This document shows, one piece after another, positions 19,235-25,630 of a DNA stretch of 64,000 bases. How positions within the stretch are numbered: position 1 is the stretch's first letter; the number at the start of each line of letters is the position of its first letter. The DNA is taken from assembly GCA_025141835.1 (NCBI GenBank), contig CP081102.1, positions 2,480,001 through 2,544,000 on the forward strand, written 5' to 3'. The notes beneath the pieces were generated by a model. It made no database searches, had not been told where the DNA came from, and saw only the letters and a list, made by a program, of their open reading frames with translations. Source of the stretch: Rhodobacteraceae bacterium M385. GTDB lineage: Bacteria; Pseudomonadota; Alphaproteobacteria; Rhodobacterales; Rhodobacteraceae. The position numbers and the translations under genes are program-made.

Positions 19235-20230
19235 TTAAAGGCCCTCCAACTGCGGCAAGCCAAGGGTTTTCAGGTCGATGTCTTGGGCCGGCGCATCGGT
19301 GCGGGTGGCGATGCGCAGCTTGGCAGACCGCGCCCGGGTGTTGCGGGCGACCTCGTCGGCATCAGGCGCAATGGCCTTGCGGGGCGTCAGGGTGAAACCG
19401 GGGGTCTTCGCGGCGGCCTCGGGCTCGTAACGCGAGCCGCCTCCTCCTGTGCTGGCACGCTCGGCCATGAACTTCTTCACGATCCGGTCTTCCGAGGAAT
19501 GGAACGTCACTACGGCCAGTTTGCCGCCGGGTTTCAATGCACGCTCGGCCGCCATGAGGCCGTGGGCCAATTGTCCGAATTCATCATTCACCGCGATGCG
19601 GATGGCTTGGAAGGATCGCGTCGCAGGGTGGCTTTGACCGGGCTTCTTGCGCGGCAGGCATTTCTCAATGATGCCAGCCAGTTGCAGCGTGGTATTGATA
19701 CGACCCTTAGCGCGTTCGACCACAATCGCCTTGGCAATCCGGCGCGAGGCGCGTTCTTCCCCGTATTGATATAGGATGTCGGCCAGTAGCTTTTCGGGCG
19801 CGTCGTTAACCAAGTCTTCTGCCGAGAGCCCGCTTTGCCCCATGCGCATATCCAACGGCCCGTCGCGCATGAAGGAAAAGCCCCGCTCAGCGATATCTAG
19901 CTGCATGGACGACACGCCAAGATCCAGCGCGACGCCGTCCAGCGGTTCACCCGCCAAAGTATCAAGGTTGGAAAACGTACCTTCTTCCAGACGCAAACGA
20001 TCGCCATAGGACCCGGCCCAATCTGCGGCCATTTCGAAGGCCAAGGGATCGCGGTCCACGCCAATCACTGTGCTGGCACCCCCTTCAAGCAAGCCACGGG
20101 CGTATCCACCAGCGCCGAAGGTTCCGTCCAGCCACACGCCAGAAAGCGGCGCCACTTCGCGGAGGATCGCCCCCAAGAGAACGGGGATATGTGGCTGATC
20201 TGCTGCGTCGGTCATGGTGCCCTGCGTCAT
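19235..20230 (-). CDS. rsmH: 16S rRNA (cytosine-1402-N4)-methyltransferase RsmH
   Basis: SAM-dependent enzyme that N4-methylates C1402 in the 16S rRNA decoding centre (formerly MraW). The 331-residue protein shows HIPVLLGAILREV, the SAM-binding DGTFGAGGYARGLLE motif, GVALDLGVSSMQLD, the MRMGQSGLSAEDLVN segment and the TFHSSEDRIVKKFM motif. ATG 20230 overlaps the mraZ stop by 4 bp; ATG 20215 (MTDAADQPH) is a possible shorter start. The location next to mraZ is canonical. Confidence 0.97.
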   Translation of the reverse strand: MTQGTMTDAADQPHIPVLLGAILREVAPLSGVWLDGTFGAGGYARGLLEGGASTVIGVDRDPLAFEMAADWAGSYGDRLRLEEGTFSNLDTLAGEPLDGVALDLGVSSMQLDIAERGFSFMRDGPLDMRMGQSGLSAEDLVNDAPEKLLADILYQYGEERASRRIAKAIVVERAKGRINTTLQLAGIIEKCLPRKKPGQSHPATRSFQAIRIAVNDEFGQLAHGLMAAERALKPGGKLAVVTFHSSEDRIVKKFMAERASTGGGGSRYEPEAAAKTPGFTLTPRKAIAPDADEVARNTRARSAKLRIATRTDAPAQDIDLKTLGLPQLEGL

Positions 20231-20757
20231 TGAACATCGTCTGCTACCGGAGTTGCTTTGGGCGGGTTCGCCAATGAGATCGGGTTAAAGAATTCCTTGT
20301 CGCCTGCCGCTTGGTCCAACAGGGCGGCCAAACGATCCTTGGCTGCCTCGCTGTCGGACGGCTTGAGGATGTGGAAGCGGCGGCCTTTGCCCTGGAACAC
20401 GGCCTCGCCTTCTAGGTCCAACTTGTCACGCGCGCCTTGGGGCAGCACAAAGCGGCCCGCGTCATCGACGGTGATCGCGTCACAGAAAGAGAAATACAAA
20501 AGCTCTAGAATTTCGCGGTCACGCTCGCCGTCGGCCATGCTTTCGATGCGCTCTAGCAGCTCATCATAGGCGTTGCCGGTCAAGCATTCGACGTATTCGT
20601 TACGCGTGTCGCCGAACATAACATAAAGACGAGGCGCTTCACCCGGACCGCATTTGGCATCTTCCGCTTGCAAGACTCGACGGAATTTAGCCGGGAGCGA
20701 AACCCGACCCTTTCCATCTACCTTGCACACGTTGGTGCCTAAAAACCGCGTATCCAC
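20227..20757 (-). CDS. mraZ: Transcriptional regulator MraZ
   Basis: First gene of the dcw cluster. MraZ is a ring-forming DNA-binding protein with two SpoVT-AbrB-type domains that represses its own promoter in E. coli. The 176-residue protein has a first domain with GKGRVSLPAKFRRVL and a second with VDDAGRFVLPQGARDKL, the two expected copies. The start is GTG 20757, preceded by GAGG about 11 bp upstream. It is longer than E. coli MraZ (about 150 residues) because of insertions and a C-terminal tail (FFNPISLANPPKATPVADD). The 635-bp region upstream carries candidate control elements. Confidence 0.95.
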   Translation of the reverse strand: MDTRFLGTNVCKVDGKGRVSLPAKFRRVLQAEDAKCGPGEAPRLYVMFGDTRNEYVECLTGNAYDELLERIESMADGERDREILELLYFSFCDAITVDDAGRFVLPQGARDKLDLEGEAVFQGKGRRFHILKPSDSEAAKDRLAALLDQAAGDKEFFNPISLANPPKATPVADDVQ

Positions 20758-20845
20758 GATGTGTCTGCCTCAAATTGGCCACAATGGGGCCGTAATTCAT
20801 TCCCTCAACTTTGCGCCCTGCGGCGCGATAGCCCTGAAATGGAAA

Positions 20846-20882
20846 CGGCGGATTGAGGAAGCTGCCACTCCTCAATCCGCCG
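20846..20882 (-). promoter_or_regulatory. 14-bp perfect hairpin in the mraZ leader
   Basis: Arms CGGCGGATTGAGGA and TCCTCAATCCGCCG pair perfectly over 14 bp around a 9-nt loop, about 90 bp upstream of the mraZ start. On the minus strand it is followed by TTTCCATTTC, a weak U-rich stretch. It could act as an attenuator, a leader stability element or an operator; the sequence does not decide between these. Confidence 0.6.
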
Positions 20883-21147
20883 CCCTCGTCCCATTTCTGG
20901 GGTGTCCGACTGCGCCGACTACCTGGGGGGGATGTCTGCTCGTCTACGCGCCGGATCTCTTTTTTCGACGAATGAGATGCCTGTATGAACCTGCCATTTT
21001 TTTGTTTTTGGTTCGGATCTTGTGATCCTTTGTCTTGTCTCGTTGTCGATGAATTCTTGTCCCACGGGAATGACTCCCATTCAACTCCTTTTTTTGGGAC
21101 AAACCCCCAATCTGTTGATTTCTGACCCTCCAAAACACAGGATGTGG

Positions 21148-21187
21148 TGTGGATAAGTCACAGGACAAGCGCCCATGTTGTGGTTAA
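21148..21187. promoter_or_regulatory. Two DnaA-box-like sites upstream of the dcw cluster
   Basis: TGTGGATAA at 21148-21156 matches the strict DnaA box (TTATCCACA on the other strand). TGTGGTTAA at 21179-21187 differs by one base and has the same orientation, 31 bp away. They lie about 400 bp upstream of mraZ. Two boxes are too few to call an origin; DnaA acting as a transcription factor on division genes is known in Caulobacter. Confidence 0.4.
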
Positions 21188-21360
21188 ACATCGGAAAATC
21201 CCATCATCTTGGGGTGAAGCTGTGTGTGGGAGGAAAGTGGAGGATGGTGGCAGATTTTTCCCAAAATCCCCCAACCCTCCGGCGATCACGGCCGCGTGAT
21301 CTTGTTTTGTTCTTATTTTTCTGATTCGAATCGCAATTGAGATGGATTTGAATCGTCTGC

Positions 21361-21384
21361 GTCGGGGGCGCGATGACCCCCGAC
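21361..21384 (-). terminator. Hairpin downstream of mrp
   Basis: Perfect 8-bp stem GTCGGGGG/CCCCCGAC with an 8-nt loop, 9 bp after the mrp stop. It lacks a clear U-tract on the minus strand, so termination may be partial or Rho-assisted. Confidence 0.5.
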
Positions 21385-21392
21385 AGGTTCGT

Positions 21393-22481
21393 TTAGGCCA
21401 TGCCGCCGTCGATGAAGCGCTTGGCAAGGCTCGCGTAGGCCTCGGCCATAGGGCTGTCGCCCGCCGCGATGGGGGTGCCGTCGTCGCCCGCGATCCGTGT
21501 GTCGAGGTCGATGGGAAGCGCACCAAGGAACGGCAGGTCCATCTTCTCGGCTTCGGCCCGCACGCCCCCTTCCCCGAAGATATGCGCCTCGTGGCCACAA
21601 TTGGGGCAGTGGTAAGAGGCCATGTTCTCGATCAACCCCAGAACCGGAGTCTTGAGGGACGAGAACATATCAAGCGCCTTGCGGGCATCTAGAAGCGCCA
21701 CGTCCTGCGGAGTGCTGACAACGATCGCGCCGGTCACTTCGGACTTCTGGCAAAGCGTCATCGCCACATCACCGGTGCCGGGCGGCAGATCAACGAGAAG
21801 CACGTCCAACTCGCCCCACTCCACCTGGGTCAGCATCTGCTGCAACGCCCCCATCAGCATCGGTCCGCGCCAAACCACGGCTTTTTCCGCCGGCAGCATG
21901 AAGCCAATCGACATCAAGGTGACGCCGTGCCCCTGCAAGGGAATGATCGTCTTGCCATCGGGCGAGGCCGGGCGTTTGTTCACCCCCATCATCCGGGGCA
22001 CGCTTGGCCCATAGATATCGGCGTCCAGCAGCCCCACTTTGCGCCCCTGACGGGCCAAAGCGACGGCAAGATTGGTAGAGACAGTGGATTTGCCCACGCC
22101 CCCCTTCCCCGAGCCGATCCCGATAATGCGTTTCACACCCTTGGGTTTCATGGAGCCTTCTTGCGGCTTCATATGCCCGCCCACCGACAAGCTAGGCGGT
22201 GCACCCTTGGGGGCGGCTGGGGCGGACGGCGCGGCACTATGGGCCGTCAGCGCGACAGAGACTTGTGTGACACCCTCCATCTTGCCGACAAAATCCTCGA
22301 CCCCCGATCGTAGGCCCGCCATTTGTTGTGCAATCGCGGGGGATGGGGCTTCGATAATGAAGCTGACCTTGCCCTCCTGCACCGTCAGGGCGCGGATCAT
22401 GTCGCGGCTGACAAGATCGCCGCCGTCCGGTAGGCCGATGGCCTTCAGGGCCTCTAGGATCGTTTCGCGGGTCTGGGCCAT
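21393..22481 (-). CDS. mrp: Iron-sulfur cluster carrier ATPase Mrp (ApbC)
   Basis: Cytosolic P-loop ATPase of the Mrp/NBP35 group that binds and transfers Fe-S clusters. The 362-residue protein has an N-terminal MIP18-like domain (about residues 1-75), a Pro/Ala linker, then the deviant Walker A GIGSGKGGVGKSTVSTNLA, the DADIYGPSVPRMMG switch region, VDLPPGTGDV, and the C-terminal CPNCGHEAHIFGEGG motif whose CxxC binds the cluster. Length is typical. It sits upstream of the dcw control region and is read in the same direction. Confidence 0.96.
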   Translation of the reverse strand: MAQTRETILEALKAIGLPDGGDLVSRDMIRALTVQEGKVSFIIEAPSPAIAQQMAGLRSGVEDFVGKMEGVTQVSVALTAHSAAPSAPAAPKGAPPSLSVGGHMKPQEGSMKPKGVKRIIGIGSGKGGVGKSTVSTNLAVALARQGRKVGLLDADIYGPSVPRMMGVNKRPASPDGKTIIPLQGHGVTLMSIGFMLPAEKAVVWRGPMLMGALQQMLTQVEWGELDVLLVDLPPGTGDVAMTLCQKSEVTGAIVVSTPQDVALLDARKALDMFSSLKTPVLGLIENMASYHCPNCGHEAHIFGEGGVRAEAEKMDLPFLGALPIDLDTRIAGDDGTPIAAGDSPMAEAYASLAKRFIDGGMA

Positions 22482-22512
22482 GGGCTCTCATCCTTGTTAG
22501 GCAGGTTTTCTT

Positions 22513-23715
22513 TCACATAGGGTGGATTGACCGGGCGCGCACCCCCACAACGGCCATGGCAATTGCGCCCAAACCGCCCGCAATCGCCAACGCGCCGCCG
22601 ATCCCCACGAAATCCGCCGCCCCCCCGATAGCGATGGAGCCGATGGAGACCGTGCCGAAACCGACGACAACCCAAAGGCTCATCACCCTGCCCCGGAAAG
22701 CATCAGGCAGACCCGTTTGGATCGCCGATTGCAGGCTAACCCCGCACCACGTCGCGGTTAATCCTGTTACAGCCGTGGCAAAGAGTGCGAGCGGCCAGCT
22801 TGGCGCAAGGCCCATGCCCATCACCGCCGCCTGTCCCACGAAGGCCGACACCCAGACCGAGGTCGGGATACGCGCCCCCACCGCCGATACACCCGCCGCC
22901 TTCAGGAACGCCGATGTCACCGCCCCTGCCCCGGCGGCGGCGGTTAGATAACCCAACCCCGCAGCGCCCCGCGCAAAGCCGCCATCGGCAACCACCGGCA
23001 GCACCTCTAATGCGCCCCTTGCGGTTGAGGCAAAGACGAGCGTGATAAGCAATGCTTGCCGGATCAGCGGATCTTGAGCGGCGTAGCGCATGCCCTCTAT
23101 CAGGTCGCTTAGGATTGGGGCCGACGGGCGGGCCGGAAGATCTCGGGGGTGCAGGGCGGGCAGGACAAGAAGCATTGGGACATAGCACAGAGCCGCCAGC
23201 CACAGCGCCGTCGCCCCGCCCGCCGTGGCGATCACCCACCCCGCAAAAACCGGGGCGACAAGGCGGGCCATGTTGAAGTTCAGTGCCGTCACCGCAACCA
23301 CATGCTGCACCATATCTTTCGCCACCAATCGCGGGCCAAGCGACATGCGTACAGGATGGTGCGCGGCAGAGATCAATCCGATGCTGAGCGCGGCCAATGC
23401 CAAACCCACAGCACCCACATCACTGGCAAAGATCGCCAGCACCGCGATAATCGCAGCCATCAGCCCATTGGTGGCGAAAGCCGCCTTTCGGATATCGACG
23501 CGGTCCGCCATGACCCCAAAAAAGGGCCCAAGCACCAAAGTCGGAAACAGGCTGAGCGCGGCGACAATCCCCACGGCCGAGGCCTGCCCCGTCCGCTCCC
23601 ACGCAAGCCATCCAAGGGTCACACGCTGAATCCAGATCGCTTGCACTGCGAAGAAGACTCCGCCGAAGAACAACCGAAACTGCCGATCCTTAAAGGCGCC
23701 GCCCGCAATCAACAT
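22513..23715 (-). CDS. Major facilitator superfamily transporter
   Basis: 400-residue inner-membrane protein with about 12 hydrophobic helices in two halves. The loop between helices 2 and 3 reads GVMADRVDIRKAA, a match to the MFS G-x-L-a-D-r-x-G/D-r-k motif. It resembles the enterobactin-exporter (EntS/TetV-like) group of MFS efflux proteins, DUF894-type. Substrate cannot be told from sequence. It ends 31 bp before mrp. The start at 23715 lies 187 bp from the divergent DUF1127 gene. Confidence 0.88.
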   Translation of the reverse strand: MLIAGGAFKDRQFRLFFGGVFFAVQAIWIQRVTLGWLAWERTGQASAVGIVAALSLFPTLVLGPFFGVMADRVDIRKAAFATNGLMAAIIAVLAIFASDVGAVGLALAALSIGLISAAHHPVRMSLGPRLVAKDMVQHVVAVTALNFNMARLVAPVFAGWVIATAGGATALWLAALCYVPMLLVLPALHPRDLPARPSAPILSDLIEGMRYAAQDPLIRQALLITLVFASTARGALEVLPVVADGGFARGAAGLGYLTAAAGAGAVTSAFLKAAGVSAVGARIPTSVWVSAFVGQAAVMGMGLAPSWPLALFATAVTGLTATWCGVSLQSAIQTGLPDAFRGRVMSLWVVVGFGTVSIGSIAIGGAADFVGIGGALAIAGGLGAIAMAVVGVRARSIHPM

Positions 23716-23787
23716 TGAGTTAACCCTAAGTAATGTAACGAAAACGTGTCATGCACTCGCTGCATAGCAGCATTTCCATATCGTCCA

Positions 23788-23815
23788 TTGTGCAACTGCA
23801 GCATTCGCCTATCTT
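23788..23815 (+). promoter_or_regulatory. Candidate promoter of the DUF1127-CcsR transcript
   Basis: TTGTGC at 23788-23793 and TATCTT at 23810-23815 are separated by 16 bp, about 90 bp upstream of the DUF1127 start. An alternative -10-like CCATAT lies at 23776-23781 without a matching -35. In Rhodobacter sphaeroides the equivalent locus is read by RpoHI/RpoHII; the element here cannot be assigned to a sigma factor by eye. Confidence 0.3.
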
Positions 23816-23902
23816 CAATCTCAACAAGACGACACAGAACAATCACTTGGGCACCGGAAGAGCAAGAGCTCCCACAGCCCGCAGACGAAATCGAGGACTA
23901 TC

Positions 23903-24124
23903 ATGGCCTACGTAACAGGTAACCGCACCATCACCGCTTCTTTCGGCCAACGCTTCGCCGAACTGCGCGACACCCTGACAGAAGCCTACAGCAACTGGCG
24001 CGTTTACCGCCGCACGCTGAGCGAGCTTCAGGAACTTTCCGGCCGCGAATTGGCTGATCTGGGCATCCACCGCTCCATGATCACACGCATCGCAATGGAA
24101 GCCGCTTTCGGCAAAAACGCCTAA
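23903..24124 (+). CDS. DUF1127 protein, CcaF1-like, heading the CcsR RNA array
   Basis: 73-residue basic protein with the DUF1127 core at about residues 30-62, including LSGRELADLGIHRSMI, the strongly conserved part of the family. GAGGA lies 6 bp before ATG 23903. Directly after its stop comes a run of CCTCCC-loop hairpins ending in a terminator, with no promoter visible between, so protein and RNAs are probably one transcript. In R. sphaeroides the DUF1127 protein RSP_6037 (CcaF1) heads the stress-induced CcsR1-4 cluster and is reported to bind RNA. By context and length this is the orthologous arrangement; the role here is inferred from that. Confidence 0.92.
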   Translation: MAYVTGNRTITASFGQRFAELRDTLTEAYSNWRVYRRTLSELQELSGRELADLGIHRSMITRIAMEAAFGKNA

Positions 24125-24143
24125 GCGACACACGTAATACCGG

Positions 24144-24202
24144 GCTCTGTCCTCCCACAGAGCATCCGGGACAGCGGGCCGCATTCGTCCTCCCATGGAT
24201 GC
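24144..24202 (+). ncRNA. CcsR/cuckoo-type RNA unit 1 (two hairpins)
   Basis: Hairpin H1 (24144-24163) has a perfect 7-bp stem GCTCTGT/ACAGAGC closing the 6-nt loop CCTCCC. Hairpin H2 (24181-24202) has stem GCATTCG/TGGATGC with two G-U pairs around TCCTCCCA. The exposed CCTCCC is complementary to GGGAGG-type Shine-Dalgarno sequences, the defining trait of cuckoo/CcsR RNAs. The unit starts 19 nt after the DUF1127 stop. Confidence 0.8.
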
Positions 24203-24219
24203 GCCCGCACCCTAACAAA

Positions 24220-24235
24220 GACCCCTCCCGGGGTC
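24220..24235 (+). ncRNA. Extra short CCTCCC hairpin (H3) between RNA units 1 and 2
   Basis: Perfect 6-bp stem GACCCC/GGGGTC with a TCCC loop. The CCTCCC motif is present but partly buried in the stem. It does not pair with another hairpin into a two-hairpin unit, so it may be a degenerate relic, a spacer structure or a processing element. Confidence 0.5.
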
Positions 24236-24242
24236 AGATATC

Positions 24243-24310
24243 CGGCCTCTTTCCTCCCATTGGGGCCGCGATGAACGGTGAAACTCCTCCTCCTCCCTTG
24301 GAGTGACACC
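24243..24310 (+). ncRNA. CcsR/cuckoo-type RNA unit 2 (two hairpins)
   Basis: H4 (24243-24268): stem CGGCCTC/GGGGCCG (one G-U) with a 12-nt loop containing TTCCTCCCATT. H5 (24277-24310): stem GGTG..ACTCC/GGAGT..CACC with a 2x2 internal loop and a loop carrying TCCTCCTCCC, the longest CCTCC run of the array. First loop ends CCCATT, second ends CCCTT, a pattern repeated in units 3 and 4. Confidence 0.85.
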
Positions 24311-24316
24311 ATACGA

Positions 24317-24393
24317 CAGACCGACCCTTTCCTCCCATTGGTTAGGTCTGGATATAGCGGCGAATGTCCTCTCCTCCCTTGGACGGACGCTGC
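24317..24393 (+). ncRNA. CcsR/cuckoo-type RNA unit 3 (two hairpins)
   Basis: H6 (24317-24350): stem CAGACC/GGTCTG, continued by GACC/GGTT after a single bulge, with loop containing TTCCTCCCATT. H7 (24357-24393): outer stem GCGGCG/CGCTGC, a 3x3 internal loop, inner stem GTCC/GGAC and loop TCTCCTCCCTT. The same CCCATT then CCCTT alternation as unit 2 marks it as a repeat of that unit. Confidence 0.85.
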
Positions 24394-24398
24394 GCGAC

Positions 24399-24482
24399 GG
24401 CCTTGCTCTCTCCTCCCATTGGGCGGGCCAGAAATCGGCGGTGATGGTCCCTTCCTCCCAGAAGACCGTCATCGCCTTTTTT
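24399..24482 (+). ncRNA. CcsR/cuckoo-type RNA unit 4, ending in the terminator
   Basis: H8 (24399-24429): GGCC/GGCC stem with inner GC pairs and G-U pairs, loop with TCTCCTCCCATT. H9 (24437-24476): 13-bp stem with two G-U pairs, loop CCTTCCTCCCAGAA, then six T. Thus the last RNA hairpin doubles as the intrinsic terminator, so its CCTCCC loop is made on every full transcript. Confidence 0.85.
24437..24482 (+). terminator. Intrinsic terminator of the DUF1127-CcsR operon
   Basis: Arms 24437-24449 and 24464-24476 form a 13-bp stem (two G-U pairs) followed at once by TTTTTT at 24477-24482. It ends the plus-strand transcript 18 bp before the convergent lrp gene stop. Confidence 0.88.
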
Positions 24483-24499
24483 CGTTTTAGGAAAATGCG

Positions 24500-24952
24500 C
24501 TAAGCGCGGGTATCCTTGGGAGAGCCCATAACAACGAAGGTGGTCATCGTAGCGACCTGAGGCAGCGCCCCCAGCACGTCGGTGTGAAACCGCTTGTAGG
24601 CGATCAAGTCTTGGACCTCGACCCGCAGCAGATATTCCACAGTTCCGGTGATGTTATGGCATTCCACCACCTCTGCGGCGCGGGCCACTGCGGCCTCGAA
24701 AGCTTCTTGTGCGGCTTTGGTATGAAGGCCGAGACCCACAGTAATGTAAGCAATAAAGCCGGTACCCATGGCCGCCGGGTCCAAAACCGCCCGATAGCCC
24801 GAGATCACACCGCCCGCTTCAAGCGCCTGCACCCGGCGCAGGGTAGCCGAGGGTGACAATGCGACACGCTCTGCCAGATCGAGGTTCGACATGCGCCCAT
24901 CACGCGACAGCTCACGCAATATATGGCGGTCTTTTTCATCTATTTTCGTCAT
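24500..24952 (-). CDS. Lrp/AsnC family transcriptional regulator
   Basis: 150-residue regulator with an N-terminal winged helix (IDEKDRHILRELSRDGRMSNLDLAERVALSPSATLRRVQALE, residues about 4-45) and a C-terminal RAM/AsnC ligand-binding domain from about residue 65 (TGFIAYITVGL). Such proteins respond to amino acids. It is divergent from a LysE-family exporter 72 bp away, a common regulator-target pair, so it probably controls that exporter in response to an amino acid. A dyad overlaps its own start codon. Confidence 0.93.
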   Translation of the reverse strand: MTKIDEKDRHILRELSRDGRMSNLDLAERVALSPSATLRRVQALEAGGVISGYRAVLDPAAMGTGFIAYITVGLGLHTKAAQEAFEAAVARAAEVVECHNITGTVEYLLRVEVQDLIAYKRFHTDVLGALPQVATMTTFVVMGSPKDTRA

Positions 24953-24969
24953 TTGTTGTCAAATATGAC
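24948..24969. promoter_or_regulatory. Dyad in the lrp-lysE divergent region
   Basis: ATTTG/CAAAT arms around TTGT, flanked by GTC and GAC, overlapping the lrp start codon. Size and position suit an Lrp/AsnC binding site for autoregulation and control of lysE. The dyad is AT-rich against a GC-rich background. Function is inferred. Confidence 0.4.
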
Positions 24970-25024
24970 CTTAGACACCGCATTATGCAATTTCATTCGG
25001 CCAGCGTCACCGTAGAATTGCGCT

Positions 25025-25630
25025 ATGACTTACGAAATCCTAACTGGCCTTGTGCTGTTCGCTTTTGCATCCTCCATCACGCCGGGGCCCAATAACATCA
25101 TGTTAATGGCCTCGGGCGTGAACTTTGGGTTGCGACGCACGGTGCCGCATATGTTGGGCGTGTCCTTGGGGCACGGCGCAATGACGGTGCTTTTGGGCCT
25201 TGGGTTGGTGCAGATTTTCGACTGGGTGCCTTGGTTGCGTACGGCTCTGACCGTGATTTCCGTGGCCTATCTGCTGTGGCTTGCGTGGAAGGTCGCCAAT
25301 TCCGCGCCGCCCGCCGAAGCGAAAGAGGACGCGCGCCCCCTGACCTTCTTGCAAGCGGCAGGGTTCCAATGGGTGAACCCCAAGGCAGTCTACATGTCGA
25401 TTTACGCCCAAACGACCTATGCGCCCGAGGGCGCGGGTTGGGGCGGGGCCGTAATTGTCGGTGTTGTGTTTGCCATGGTGAACCTGCCGTCGGTGGCCAC
25501 ATGGGCGTGGGGCGGCACCCAGGTACGCCGCTGGCTGGATGGGCCGGTGCGTTTGCGGGTGTTCAACTGGACCATGGCGGGGCTGCTAGTTTTGTCGCTC
25601 TATCCGCTGATTCTGGGCTCGGGCAACTAG
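25025..25630 (+). CDS. LysE family amino acid exporter
   Basis: 201-residue inner-membrane protein with about six helices and the family motif near the N-terminus (FAFASSITPGPNNIMLMASGVNFG, residues 10-33), then LGVSLGHGAMTVLLG. The LysE/RhtB superfamily exports amino acids or homoserine lactone-like molecules. Divergent lrp supports amino acid export; the exact substrate is not visible. Its TAG stop overlaps the stop of the convergent downstream gene (CTAG). Confidence 0.93.
   Translation: MTYEILTGLVLFAFASSITPGPNNIMLMASGVNFGLRRTVPHMLGVSLGHGAMTVLLGLGLVQIFDWVPWLRTALTVISVAYLLWLAWKVANSAPPAEAKEDARPLTFLQAAGFQWVNPKAVYMSIYAQTTYAPEGAGWGGAVIVGVVFAMVNLPSVATWAWGGTQVRRWLDGPVRLRVFNWTMAGLLVLSLYPLILGSGN

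Larger units (their letters stand above)
20758..21392. promoter_or_regulatory. 635-bp gene-free control region between mraZ and mrp
   Basis: No credible coding sequence is seen here. It should contain the main dcw promoter (minus strand). Visible elements are a 14-bp perfect hairpin at 20846-20882, two TGGGA pentamers on the minus strand at 21079-21075 and 21064-21060 with a 10-nt spacer (MraZ boxes in E. coli are TGGGN with 5-nt spacing, so this match is loose), DnaA-box-like sites at 21148-21156 and 21179-21187, a hairpin plus T-rich stretch on plus at 21284-21320, three GANTC sites at 21323-21354, and the mrp terminator hairpin. I looked for RNase P RNA consensus blocks and did not find them. 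Confidence 0.6.

Noticed and set aside
21148..21187. Chromosomal origin of replication
   Set aside because: Only two DnaA-box-like sites, no AT-rich unwinding element with repeats and no dnaA, parA or hemE neighbours.
20758..21392. RNase P RNA or another housekeeping RNA upstream of mraZ
   Set aside because: Consensus blocks such as GAGGAAAGTCCGG were looked for on both strands and are absent.
24212..24472. Open frame on minus with repeated QWEER/PREE segments
   Set aside because: It is the antisense read of the CCTCCC hairpin array. The apparent protein repeats come from the repeated RNA loops, there is no ribosome binding site, and compensating stem changes explain the sequence better than codon constraint.
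24144..24482. Possible CRISPR-like repeat array
   Set aside because: Only the short loop motif is repeated; stems differ and spacing is uneven. No direct repeats of CRISPR length and no cas genes are present.
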